A stretch of 46,495 bases of DNA from an uncultured Pseudomonadota bacterium (GTDB lineage: Bacteria; Myxococcota_A; UBA796; SXON01): assembly GCA_903959175.1 (NCBI GenBank), contig CAJBVW010000249.1:1-46495 (forward strand), in the 5' to 3' direction. Position 1 is the first letter of the stretch; each line of letters opens with the position of its first letter. The notes below the pieces were generated by a model. That model searched no databases. It worked only from the letters and a program-made list of their open reading frames with translations, and was not told the origin of the DNA. The position numbers and the translations under genes were made by a program. Below, one piece after another: positions 32,967-41,360 of this stretch.

Positions 32967-33985
32967 GCGGCCTCCTGCGTGTCGCCGACGGGCTGGAGGT
33001 GGGTCAGCCACCACGAGGCGGCGGCGACCTTGGCGGCGACGGTCAGCCCGCACACCGCGAACAGGAACACCATCAGGAACGAGTCTCCGGCGTCGTCCGC
33101 GATCTCCATCGCGACCTTCCCGAGCACCGTGCTGGTGACGACGATTAGCGCGGTGGCGGCCATCGCGAGCAGGCCGCGGTCGAGCAGGAGCCACCGGCCC
33201 ACGGCGTAGGCGGCGACGAGCACGACGAGGAGGAGCGCCGGCCCGAGGGCGTAGTCGGTGTCGAGGTCATCGAGGATCCACACGCAGGTGGTCGACACGA
33301 TGGGGACGAGCGCGCCGAGCAGCAGCGTGCGCGGGGCCCAGCGCCCGGCCATCCACGCCGCGCCCGCCCGCCGGCCGCCCTCCCACACCAGCCACGCCGC
33401 GCCGTTGATGCTCGCCGCGAGCAGGTAGGGGGTCACGCCCCGCTCGAAGAAGGAGTCCGCCACCACCTGCTCCCAGTAGAGCAGGAGCGACACGTTCCAC
33501 AGCACGACCTGCAGGATCCACAGCGCCGGGAGGCGGGCGATCACCGCCCACGCGAGCGTGAGCGCGGACCACGCGAGGAACAGCCCGTAGGGGTCCGCGC
33601 CGGTCTGGTAGGTGGTGCCGAACACGCCGAGCAGCGGCCCCACGAGCACGGTGGCGCCGAGCAGGAGCGCCTGGCCGACCGGGCGGTCCAGCCGGCCCCA
33701 CGCCGCGGCGGCCGCCGCCACGATGGCGACGAGCAGCATCCCCATCTGGAGGAAGCGGCCGAGGGCGTCCCAGTTGTAGGCGAAGAAGTAGACGGCCCCC
33801 GCGAGGACCAGCGCCGCGCCCAGGAAGAGCAGCAGGCGGTCGACGAAGACGGCCCAGGCCGCGGGCTCGGGCGGGGCGTCCAGCTGCGCGGCGCCGTGAC
33901 GGAGCGCCTCGGGGCCGATCAGCCGGTCGTCGTGGAGGCGGTGGAGCACGGCGGCGACCACGGGACCATCGAGCGGGTCGGTCAT
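32963..33985 (-). CDS. DUF2157 membrane protein
   Basis: A 340-residue protein. The N-terminal 45 residues are soluble and helical (VVAAVLHRLHDDRLIGPEAL), as in the DUF2157 domain, followed by about nine membrane helices including the hallmark LFLGAALVLAGAVYFFAYNW. ATG 33985 has no strong Shine-Dalgarno sequence. First gene of the three-gene membrane operon; all joints are four-base GTGA overlaps, so fixed stoichiometry is likely. The family has no established function. Confidence 0.9.
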   Translation of the reverse strand: MTDPLDGPVVAAVLHRLHDDRLIGPEALRHGAAQLDAPPEPAAWAVFVDRLLLFLGAALVLAGAVYFFAYNWDALGRFLQMGMLLVAIVAAAAAAWGRLDRPVGQALLLGATVLVGPLLGVFGTTYQTGADPYGLFLAWSALTLAWAVIARLPALWILQVVLWNVSLLLYWEQVVADSFFERGVTPYLLAASINGAAWLVWEGGRRAGAAWMAGRWAPRTLLLGALVPIVSTTCVWILDDLDTDYALGPALLLVVLVAAYAVGRWLLLDRGLLAMAATALIVVTSTVLGKVAMEIADDAGDSFLMVFLFAVCGLTVAAKVAAASWWLTHLQPVGDTQEAA

Positions 33986-34194
33986 ACGCTGGCTCTAAGC
34001 CGGCGGCGCCGACGGGCGTGGTGTTGGCACGAACCTCACGCCTTCGGGACGTGGCGGCCGCCATGCCGCGCTGCAGCGGGCCGGCGATGGTCACGAGGTC
34101 CGCCGCGGCGGGCCCGAGCCACGCGAGGCCGAGGCCCGGGGAAGCCGAGCCAGCCACGATCCGCAGCCCGTCGCAAATGCGGTACCTTGCGCGG

Positions 34195-34575
34195 ATGTCC
34201 GAACCCTCCCGCAACGTCCTCGGCGGCCCGCTCCTGACCTGCTCGCTCAAGCCCCGCACCGGCTGGCTGCGCGACGGCTGCTGCCGCACCAACGAGCAGG
34301 ACCGCGGCTCCCACGTCGTCTGCGCCCAGATGACGGCCGAGTTCCTCACCTTCTCCCAGGCACGCGGCAACGACCTCTCCACGCCCGTGCCCGCCTACGG
34401 CTTCCCCGGCCTCAAGCCGGGCGACCGCTGGTGCCTCTGCGCCAGCCGCTGGGCCGAGGCCCTCGCCACCGGGAACGCGCCCCGCGTCGTCCTCGCCGCC
34501 ACGCACGAAGCGGCGTTGCGCTACGCGAAGATCGAGGACTACCTCGCGCACGCGGTAGACGCGATCGAGAGCTGA
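34195..34575 (+). CDS. DUF2237 family protein
   Basis: A 126-residue soluble protein closely matching the DUF2237 family throughout: NVLGGPLLTCSLKPRTGWLR, DGCCRTNEQDRGSHVVCAQM, FSQARGNDLSTPVPAYGFPG, LKPGDRWCLCASRWAEAL and VVLAATHEAALRYAKIEDYL. Five or six conserved cysteines (DGCC, VVC, WCLC) suggest a metal site. The family's function is unknown. ATG 34195 is chosen as the start closest to the conserved block; an in-frame ATG at 34177 is possible. It stands alone, divergent from the DUF2157 operon and convergent with the ferritin-like gene. The 209 bases upstream hold no recognisable gene. Confidence 0.9.
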   Translation: MSEPSRNVLGGPLLTCSLKPRTGWLRDGCCRTNEQDRGSHVVCAQMTAEFLTFSQARGNDLSTPVPAYGFPGLKPGDRWCLCASRWAEALATGNAPRVVLAATHEAALRYAKIEDYLAHAVDAIES

Positions 34576-34603
34576 CGACCCCGCTCGGGAGGGGGCGGCC
34601 CCG

Positions 34604-35785
34604 CTACATGAAGTTCCGCGTGTGCAGGCTCGACATCGCCTCAGCCTCCGCCGCGTCGAACCCCAGTAACTTCAGGCGTTGCTGCCGCCCTTCGTCCATG
34701 TCGGCCGCCAGCTTCGTCACGCGCGCGGCGCCCTCCGCGAGCTGGGCGTGCTCCCAGCCACCGGCGGCGAGGAGCAGGAGCGCGTCGTGGACCTCCTCGT
34801 TGAGGCCCGCCGTGCCCGCGAGGGCCTGGTGCCGCCGGGTAACGGCGTTCACGAGGCGCACGCGCAGGTCGGGCTCGGCGGCGAGGTGCGCGCCGAGGTG
34901 GGCGAGGCCGAAGGCGACGTGGCGGGCCTCGTCCGTCGCGGTGGCGCGAGCGATGGCGCGCGTGAGCGGATCCGGGGCGTGCTCCGCCAGGAACCACAGG
35001 AGGGTGAGGAAGCTGCCCTCGCCGAGCACGGAGAGCAGGAAGGTCGACAGCGCGAAGTCGGGCTCCGCGAGAAGCGTCGCGAGCGAGGTCTGCCCGCCTG
35101 ACGTGGAGAGGCCGGGGACGTCGCGCACATGGAGGGCGCGGCGCGCGAACACCTCGATGTGGCGGGCCTCGTCGGCGGCCTGGACGGCGAGCACCTGCAG
35201 CACCTCGCGGAAGTGCGGGTGCACCTGCGCCAGGAAGCGCGCGGGCACGAGCAGCGCCGCGACCTCGTTCTCCACGAGGTAGGTCATCACCTGCACGACG
35301 GCGTCCTCCACCTCGGCCGGGTGGTCGACGACCGTGTCCCACGGGAGCGACGCCGGGTCCCACTGGGCCGCCGCCGCCTTGCGGTACATCCGCGCGGCCT
35401 CGTCGGTCCACACCTCCGCCTTCGTCGCGAGCGGAAAGTGCAGGGCGGGGCTGCCGGCCTCGACCGCGGCGCCCCGGAGAGCCAGGCCCCACCGGGGCGA
35501 GGGGACGTCCACCACCCCGTCCGGCCCGGCGCCGCCCGCGCGCTCGGCCCCGCGCCACCGGCCCTCCGCGGCGGGGGTGCGCACGAGCGTCCGCTCCCCC
35601 TCCACGGGCACGCCCTGCCCCCGCGCCCACGCGCGCAGGTCCAGCGCCAACGTCGGGTCGGTCCCGACGACGGTGAGCCGCGCCCCGTCCGGCAGCGCCC
35701 GCAGCGCGCGGCGCACGAGCAGGTGCCCGCCCGCCGCGAGGGGGAGGGCGCCCACGTCCACCGTAGGGGGCGCGGCGGGGCTCAC
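34604..35785 (-). CDS. TusA-like / ferritin-like fusion protein
   Basis: A 393-residue protein. Residues 1-70 resemble TusA/SirA sulfur-carrier domains (TVDVGALPLAAGGHLLVRRA then LTVVGTDPTLALDLRAWARG), but the catalytic Cys of the CPxP motif is missing. From about 110 it is a ferritin-like helical bundle: VENEVAALLVPARFL, DEARHIEVFARRAL (from 205) and DEARHVAFGLAHLG (from 285) supply ExxH-type ligands for a di-iron site, as in AurF-like N-oxygenases and R2-like enzymes. It would be an oxidase or oxygenase with a degenerate carrier domain. GTG 35785 overlaps the PhnD-like gene's stop by four bases, and an acyl-CoA-dehydrogenase-like gene precedes that. Substrate unknown. Confidence 0.78.
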   Translation of the reverse strand: MSPAAPPTVDVGALPLAAGGHLLVRRALRALPDGARLTVVGTDPTLALDLRAWARGQGVPVEGERTLVRTPAAEGRWRGAERAGGAGPDGVVDVPSPRWGLALRGAAVEAGSPALHFPLATKAEVWTDEAARMYRKAAAAQWDPASLPWDTVVDHPAEVEDAVVQVMTYLVENEVAALLVPARFLAQVHPHFREVLQVLAVQAADEARHIEVFARRALHVRDVPGLSTSGGQTSLATLLAEPDFALSTFLLSVLGEGSFLTLLWFLAEHAPDPLTRAIARATATDEARHVAFGLAHLGAHLAAEPDLRVRLVNAVTRRHQALAGTAGLNEEVHDALLLLAAGGWEHAQLAEGAARVTKLAADMDEGRQQRLKLLGFDAAEAEAMSSLHTRNFM

Positions 35786-36621
35786 CCCACGTCCGCGAGG
35801 AACGCGTCGATCGTGCCGAAGCGCTCGACCGCCGCTTCGAGCGCGACGTAGCCCTCGACGCGCCCGGGCCGCCATTCGCGCAGCCCCTCCATCTCGAGGA
35901 GCGGCCGCACCGCCGGATCGTCCCACGACATCGACATCAGGAGCTCGACGAAGCGCCCCATCTCCGGGTGCCCGTCGCCGAGGACCGTCATGTTGCAGTG
36001 GTCGTAGGCACCGGTCTGGCCGAGCACGCGCACCGCCCCGAGCGGGAAGGTGCCCTCCTTGGTGAACGCGGCGTGGTTGCCGTCGATGAGGCAGCAGGCG
36101 TCGACCTCGCCGCGCATCAGCGCCCGCGCGGCGTCGCGCTCGCCGCCCACGTGGTCGCCGTGCTTGCCGACCAGCACGTCGAAGCGCCGCGCCTCCACCG
36201 TCACGCCCTGCGCCGCGAGCCAGTGCAGCGGCAGGAGCGTGGCCTGGGGCGAGTCTCCGGCGCCCACGCCCACGCGCGCGCCGGCGAGGTCCGCCACGGT
36301 GCGGTAGGGCGAGTCCGCCCGCACGATCACCAGCGAGGTGAGGTCCTGGTCGGTGTCGCGCATCGCGACGGTCTCGCACGCGATCCCGCGCGCGAGCGCC
36401 GCCCGGCGCGCCTCGATCCACGCGAGCGGCGAGTTCCACGCGACGTGGACCTCCCCGTTGAGGTGGGCGGCGACCTGCCGCTCGTAGTTGGAGTACAGCA
36501 CGAAGTCGAAGTCGAGGCCCCGCTCGGCGAACCAGAGGCGGAAGCCCTCCCAGATCGTGACGACCTTGGGATCGTAGGCGACGGCGCCGAGGAGGAGGGT
36601 GTCGGAAGGAGCGCGCAGCAT
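35782..36621 (-). CDS. PhnD-like periplasmic-binding-fold protein without signal peptide
   Basis: A 279-residue protein of the phosphonate/phosphite/sulfonate-binding (PhnD/SsuA-like) fold: LLLGAVAYDPKVVTIWEGFR, VLYSNYERQVAAHLNGEVHV, AWNSPLAWIEA, VIVRADSPYRTVADLAGARV, RRFDVLVGKHGDHVGGERDA and EVDACCLIDGNH. There is no signal peptide or lipobox: ATG 36621 follows AGGAG by five bases and starts directly with the first strand. No ABC permease or ATPase gene is nearby. It may therefore be a cytoplasmic enzyme or sensor built on this fold, as are MqnA/MqnD and Thi5. Coupled to the ferritin-like gene (GTGA overlap) and nine bases after the acyl-CoA-dehydrogenase-like gene. Confidence 0.8.
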   Translation of the reverse strand: MLRAPSDTLLLGAVAYDPKVVTIWEGFRLWFAERGLDFDFVLYSNYERQVAAHLNGEVHVAWNSPLAWIEARRAALARGIACETVAMRDTDQDLTSLVIVRADSPYRTVADLAGARVGVGAGDSPQATLLPLHWLAAQGVTVEARRFDVLVGKHGDHVGGERDAARALMRGEVDACCLIDGNHAAFTKEGTFPLGAVRVLGQTGAYDHCNMTVLGDGHPEMGRFVELLMSMSWDDPAVRPLLEMEGLREWRPGRVEGYVALEAAVERFGTIDAFLADVG

Positions 36622-36629
36622 CGTCACTC

Positions 36630-37772
36630 CTAAAACAACGGAAGGCCGACGAGGGCCTTTCCGATGAAGTCGTAGAGGACGTCCGTGGTGGGGGCCATGA
36701 CGCCGGCGGCCCGGGCGTCGCGGAAGGCGCGGTCCACGCCGACCTCCTTGCGGAAGGCGGCACCGCCGCACACGCGCATCGCGAGCTCGGTGACCTCGAG
36801 CGCGTTCTCGGCGGCGGAGGCGCGCACCTCGAGCACGCGGAGCATCGTGTCGGGGCGACCGGCCTCGATGGCGGCGACCGCGTCGTCGAGCAGGCACTTC
36901 GCCTGGTCCGTACGGATGCGCATCCGCGCGAGGTAGGCGCGGATCGTGGGGAGGTCGGCGAGGTTGGCGCCGAGGTGGGCGAAGCCGGTGCCGGCGCAGT
37001 GGGCGGCCGCCCGGGCCGTCGCGGCCTCCATCAGGCCGACGGATACGCCCGCCGACATGCACGCGAACCACGGCAGGACGGTGCCCATCATCAGGTCGAA
37101 GCCACCGCCGTCCTCCCCGAGCCGCGCGCTCGCGGGGACGCGCACGCCGTCCGCGTTCATCGGGGTGGAGTCGTTGCCGCGCAGGCCCATGCCGTCGAAC
37201 GCGGCGGGCACCGTGAGGCCGGCCGTCGGGTTCGGGACGTGCCAGAGCGTGCTCGGCTTGTCACCGGCGACGGGCTTGGACGACCACACGATCGAGTTCG
37301 CCTGCCGGGCGCTCGTGACCCAGCTCTTCCTCGCGTCGAGGACGATGGAGTCGCCGTCGGCGGTCGCGGTCGAGAGCGGCGCCCAGAAGTGGGAGCGGGA
37401 GCCGGCCTCGGAGAACGCGAGGGTGGTGAGGTGGCGGCCGGCGGCGATCTCCGTGCGGACGGCCTCGGCGCCGAGGGCCTCGATCACCGCGGTGCCGGCG
37501 TAGTGCATGCACGTCACCATGCCGGTGGAGCCGCACTCCCGCGCCACGCGCGAGACGACGGTGACGGCGGCGCGGAGGGACTGGCCGCTCCCGCCGACGG
37601 ACGCGGCGGAGACGACGCCGAGCAGGCCGCTCGCGCCGAGGGCGGCGACGGCTTCGGCGGGGAAGCGCCCGCGGGCGTCGACGTCGGCGGCGTGGGCGGC
37701 CACGACCTCGGTGGCGACGCGGTCGGCGACGGAGGTGACTTCTTCGGGGGCGATCGACGGGGGGTGGGACAA
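36630..37772 (-). CDS. Acyl-CoA dehydrogenase-like flavoprotein
   Basis: A protein of about 380 residues with the acyl-CoA dehydrogenase plan: N-terminal helical domain (RGRFPAEAVAALGASGLLGVV), ECGSTGMVTCMHY helix, beta domain with LTTLAFSEAGSRSHFW and RKSWVTSARQANSIV, and a C-terminal helical bundle (VRASAAENALEVTELAMRVC, GGAAF). Where true acyl-CoA dehydrogenases have the IYEGTxEI region, it has GVMAPTTDVLYDFIGKAL, so it may be a flavin-dependent oxygenase or oxidase of the DszC/DH-like type. TTG 37772 is preferred (GAGG just upstream); GTG 37796 is an alternative. First gene of a three-gene operon with the PhnD-like and ferritin-like genes. Confidence 0.85.
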   Translation of the reverse strand: MSHPPSIAPEEVTSVADRVATEVVAAHAADVDARGRFPAEAVAALGASGLLGVVSAASVGGSGQSLRAAVTVVSRVARECGSTGMVTCMHYAGTAVIEALGAEAVRTEIAAGRHLTTLAFSEAGSRSHFWAPLSTATADGDSIVLDARKSWVTSARQANSIVWSSKPVAGDKPSTLWHVPNPTAGLTVPAAFDGMGLRGNDSTPMNADGVRVPASARLGEDGGGFDLMMGTVLPWFACMSAGVSVGLMEAATARAAAHCAGTGFAHLGANLADLPTIRAYLARMRIRTDQAKCLLDDAVAAIEAGRPDTMLRVLEVRASAAENALEVTELAMRVCGGAAFRKEVGVDRAFRDARAAGVMAPTTDVLYDFIGKALVGLPLF

Positions 37773-37974
37773 GCGGACCTCGGAGGCGTGGCGCACGGCG
37801 CGCCTCCCGGGGGATCCGATCAGCGCGTCGAGCAGCGGGGGGGAGCCGGGCGCCCGTGGACCACGGGCACGCGGGCGATTCAGAGCGTGGGCATGCCGCC
37901 ACGCTGCCACGAGGTCGGCCGCGTTGCAAGCGCGACGCGTTTCCGGCTCCTCTCGGGGGCGTTAGCGGGGCCGG

Positions 37975-40131
37975 ATGTCGCTCCTCGCCCTCGCCCTGCC
38001 GCTCCTCGTCCCCGTCGCCCACGCCGTGGAGGGCATGTGGGAGCCCGACCAGCTCCCCGCGCTCGCCGCCCCGCTCGCGGCCGCCGGCTTCCCCGGGGAC
38101 CCCGCCGCGCTCGCGCGCCTCGACCAGGCCCCGCTCGGCGCCATCGTCTCCCTCGGCGGCTGCACGGCGTCCTTCGTCTCGAACGACGGCCTGCTCGTGA
38201 CGAACCACCACTGCGTCGTCGGCGACCTTCAGCAGGCCCAGCTCCCCGGCGAGGACCTCGTCGCCACCGGCTTCTACGCGCCCACCCGCGCGGACGAGCG
38301 CTCCTCCGGCCCCGGCAAGACGGTCTCGATCACCGAGTCCATCGTGGACGTGACAGGCGCCATCGTCGGCAAGCTCCCCGCGAAGCTCTCCGACCTCGAC
38401 CGCAAAGCCCGCATCGACGACGCGACCAAGAAGACCGTCGCGAGCTGTGAGAAGGCCAACCCGGGCCGTCGCTGCCGCGTCGCGTCCTACTACGAGGGCC
38501 TCCGCTACTCGCTGATCACGCAGGTCGAGCTGCGCGACGTGCGCGTCGTCATGGCGCCGCCCGACAGCGTCGGCAACTACGGCGACGAGATCGACAACTG
38601 GCACTGGCCGCGCCACTCGGGAGACTTCGGCTTCCTGCGCGCCTACGTCGGCCCCGACGGCAAGCCCGCCGACTACGCCGCCGGCAACGTCCCCTACCGC
38701 CCCGCGCACGCCCTCTCGGTGGAGGCCGCCGGCGTCGACCCCGGCGGCTTCGTGATGGTCGCCGGCTACCCCGGCCGCACCGAGCGCTGGCAGACCGGCC
38801 TCGAGCTCGAGCGCAGCGCCACCGTCGGCATGCCGCGCCGCATCGCGCGCTCCGAGTGGCTCCTCGCGTTGTACGCCGACATGGTGAAGCTCGACCCCTC
38901 CGCCGAGCCGCTCCTCAACGTGTCCCGCAGCTACGTCTCCAACGGCCTGTTCAACAACAAGGGCGCGTTGGTCGGCTTCACGCGCTCGGGCGTCGTCCAG
39001 ACCGCCAATGCCCGCGACGCCGCGCTCGACGCGTGGGTGGCCGCCGATCCCGCGCGCACCGCGAAGTACGCCTCCGCCATCGCCGAGCTCCGCACGGTCC
39101 TCACCCGGCGCGACGGCACGCGCGACCGCGACGAGGTCATGGGCTGGCTCGGCCGCTCCGACCTCCTCAACGCGTCCCGCACGATCCTCCGCGTCGCCAA
39201 GGAGCGCGAGAAGCCCGACGCGAAGCGCGAGATCGGCTTCCAGGACCGGGACCTCCCGCGCGTGAAGGCGCGCCTCGTCTCCGTCCAGAAGGGCCTCCAC
39301 GTCGAGACGGAGAAGCGCTACCTCACGAAGCTCCTCCTCGACGCCGCCACGTTGCCCGTCGATCAGCAGGTCCCCGAGCTGATGGCGTGGCTCGGCCTGC
39401 CGACGGCCGGCGCCCCCGAGGCCGCGGTGGACGCCGCCGTCGCCCGCCTCTTCACCGACTCCGCCGTCGACACCGTGACCGAGCGCGAGGCCCTCTTCTC
39501 GGCGAAGACCGCCACGATCACCGCCGCGACGGACGGCTTCCTCTCCCTCGCCACCGCGCTCTGGTCCTACGACGAGGCCCGGCGCACCGACGGCAAGACC
39601 GACGCCGGCGCCATCTCCCGCCTGCGCCCCGTCTACGCGGACGCCCTCCGGCAGCTCGACCCCGCGCGCAGCTACGCCGACGCCAACGGCACCCTCCGCG
39701 TCACCTTCGGCACCGTCCAGGGCTACGACGGCCGCGACGCCGTCCGCTACCTCCCGCAGACGCGCCTCGAGGGCATCGTCGAGAAGGCCGGCGCCTGGCC
39801 CTTCGACGCGCCGCCCGCGCTCCTCGCCGCGATCAACGAGGGGAAGCGCGGCCCCTACGTGGACACGAAGCTCGGCAGCGTCCCCGTCGACTTCCTCTCC
39901 GACCTCGACATCACCGGCGGCAACAGCGGCTCGCCCACCCTCGACGCCAAGGGCCACCTCGTCGGCCTCGCCTTCGACGGCAACTACGAAGGCATCGCGA
40001 GCGACTGGCTGTTCGACCCCGTGATGGCGCGCACCATCCACGTCGACGTCCGCTACGTCCTCTACTACCTGGACGCCGTGGCGAACGCGGACGCGCTGCT
40101 GACGGAGCTCGGCGTCACGCCAGCGTTGTAG
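37975..40131 (+). CDS. S46 family dipeptidyl-peptidase (DPP7/DPP11-like)
   Basis: A 718-residue secreted peptidase that would remove dipeptides from peptide N-termini. A Sec signal peptide (1-17, ending AHA) precedes EGMWEPDQLP, the usual mature start of S46 enzymes. The chymotrypsin-like triad is intact: His in TNHHC (78/79), Asp in NWHWPRHSGDFGF, and Ser651 in GGNSGSP. The specificity residue in LAFDGN is Gly669, as in DPP7 (hydrophobic P1), and not the Arg that gives DPP11 its acidic preference. Length is normal. It probably feeds on protein in the periplasm. Known mainly from Bacteroidetes, Xanthomonadales and Shewanella. The SGNH hydrolase gene starts 8 bases after its stop. Confidence 0.93.
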   Translation: MSLLALALPLLVPVAHAVEGMWEPDQLPALAAPLAAAGFPGDPAALARLDQAPLGAIVSLGGCTASFVSNDGLLVTNHHCVVGDLQQAQLPGEDLVATGFYAPTRADERSSGPGKTVSITESIVDVTGAIVGKLPAKLSDLDRKARIDDATKKTVASCEKANPGRRCRVASYYEGLRYSLITQVELRDVRVVMAPPDSVGNYGDEIDNWHWPRHSGDFGFLRAYVGPDGKPADYAAGNVPYRPAHALSVEAAGVDPGGFVMVAGYPGRTERWQTGLELERSATVGMPRRIARSEWLLALYADMVKLDPSAEPLLNVSRSYVSNGLFNNKGALVGFTRSGVVQTANARDAALDAWVAADPARTAKYASAIAELRTVLTRRDGTRDRDEVMGWLGRSDLLNASRTILRVAKEREKPDAKREIGFQDRDLPRVKARLVSVQKGLHVETEKRYLTKLLLDAATLPVDQQVPELMAWLGLPTAGAPEAAVDAAVARLFTDSAVDTVTEREALFSAKTATITAATDGFLSLATALWSYDEARRTDGKTDAGAISRLRPVYADALRQLDPARSYADANGTLRVTFGTVQGYDGRDAVRYLPQTRLEGIVEKAGAWPFDAPPALLAAINEGKRGPYVDTKLGSVPVDFLSDLDITGGNSGSPTLDAKGHLVGLAFDGNYEGIASDWLFDPVMARTIHVDVRYVLYYLDAVANADALLTELGVTPAL

Positions 40132-40139
40132 GGGGTAGG

Positions 40140-41345
40140 GTGCGCCTCCGCCCACCGCTCCTCCGCGCCGCTGCTGCCGCCCTAATCCTCGTCGGGACAG
40201 CAGCAGTGTTGGAGGGCGCCGCGCGCCTCGCGGGCGCCGAGCTCCCCGAGTGGCGGAGCACGGGCGCCGGCGAGGGGGTGATGGGCGCGCACCCCACCCG
40301 CCTCTGGGCGCTCTCCCCCGGCGCGCGGGCGAACGCGGGTGCCATCGCAACGATCAACACGCTCGGTCTGCGCGGCGATCCGCCCGTGACGCCGAAGCCC
40401 GAGGGGCGGCTCCGCGTGCTCGTGCTCGGCGACAGCACCTTCTTCGGCCACGGCGTCGCGGACGGCGCCACCTTCCCCGCCCAGCTCCAGGCGCGGCTCG
40501 TCGGCGAGGGTCTGGACGTCGAGGTCCTCAACGGCGCGGTGCCCGGCTACTCCACGGAGCAGACGCGCATCGAGCTGGACGAGCTCGGCTGGGCCCTCGC
40601 GCCCGACCTCCTCGTGCTCGGCAACCTGTGGAGCGACAACAACGTCGACTCCTTCCGGGACGCCGACCTCCTCGCCACCGCCCGCATGCGCCGGGAGAAC
40701 CCGCTCTTCGAGAGCCACGCCTTCCGGCTCCTTGTGCGCGGGATCCACGCGCTGCGCGGCGGGGAGTCGGCGCGCTTCGTGACGTGGACGCAGGGGAGCC
40801 GGTGGCCGGAGACGGGCGGGCGCCGGGTGCCCTTGCGTCGGTACGCGGAGAACCTCGACGCGATGGTGCGGGAGGCCGCCGCACGCGGGATCGGCGCGGC
40901 GCTGATGGCCCCGAGCAACGTCGGGATGACCCGCGGGAAGTACGCGCCCGGGGCCTCGTGGGACCCCTACTTCGACGCCCAGCGTCGGGTCGCGGCGCAC
41001 CAAGGCATCCCGCTGATCGAGACGCTGCCTGCGCTGCGGGCGGCCGCCGGCGACGCGCCCCGGGCCCTCTACGTGGACGCGATGCACCCCTCCGCCAAGG
41101 GGCACGCCGCCCTCGCGGAGGCCGCCGACACCGCCCTTCGCGCGGCGGGCTGGCCCGAGGCGCGGCTGCTCGCGGCTGGGGGCGTCTTCGCGGCGGACAT
41201 CCTGGTGGACGGGCACGCCGACGACGTCGAGACCACCGCGGACTCGCCCCAGCGCAGCCTCTTCGACGTGCCCGCGGACGCGGCGGAGCGGGGGAGCGCC
41301 CATCCGAGCCGGAACCCGCGGAACCCGGGGTTCGGGGCGCCGTGA
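40140..41345 (+). CDS. SGNH/GDSL-type hydrolase
   Basis: A 401-residue protein with an N-terminal hydrophobic signal or anchor (about 6-25) and an SGNH fold. Block I is VLVLGDSTFFGHGV (nucleophile Ser), block II lies in NGAVPGYSTEQTRIEL, block III carries the Asn in LGNLWSDNN, and block V has the catalytic Asp-x-x-His as DAMHPSAKGH. All four parts are present, so it should be an active esterase or acyl-sugar deacetylase outside the cytoplasm. The last 75 residues are an extra acidic tail (VDGHADDVETTADSP) with no known domain. GTG 40140 follows a purine-rich AGGGGGTAGG stretch eight bases after the S46 peptidase stop, so the two form an operon. Confidence 0.85.
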   Translation: MRLRPPLLRAAAAALILVGTAAVLEGAARLAGAELPEWRSTGAGEGVMGAHPTRLWALSPGARANAGAIATINTLGLRGDPPVTPKPEGRLRVLVLGDSTFFGHGVADGATFPAQLQARLVGEGLDVEVLNGAVPGYSTEQTRIELDELGWALAPDLLVLGNLWSDNNVDSFRDADLLATARMRRENPLFESHAFRLLVRGIHALRGGESARFVTWTQGSRWPETGGRRVPLRRYAENLDAMVREAAARGIGAALMAPSNVGMTRGKYAPGASWDPYFDAQRRVAAHQGIPLIETLPALRAAAGDAPRALYVDAMHPSAKGHAALAEAADTALRAAGWPEARLLAAGGVFAADILVDGHADDVETTADSPQRSLFDVPADAAERGSAHPSRNPRNPGFGAP

Positions 41346-41360
41346 TCCGACCGCGGCCCC

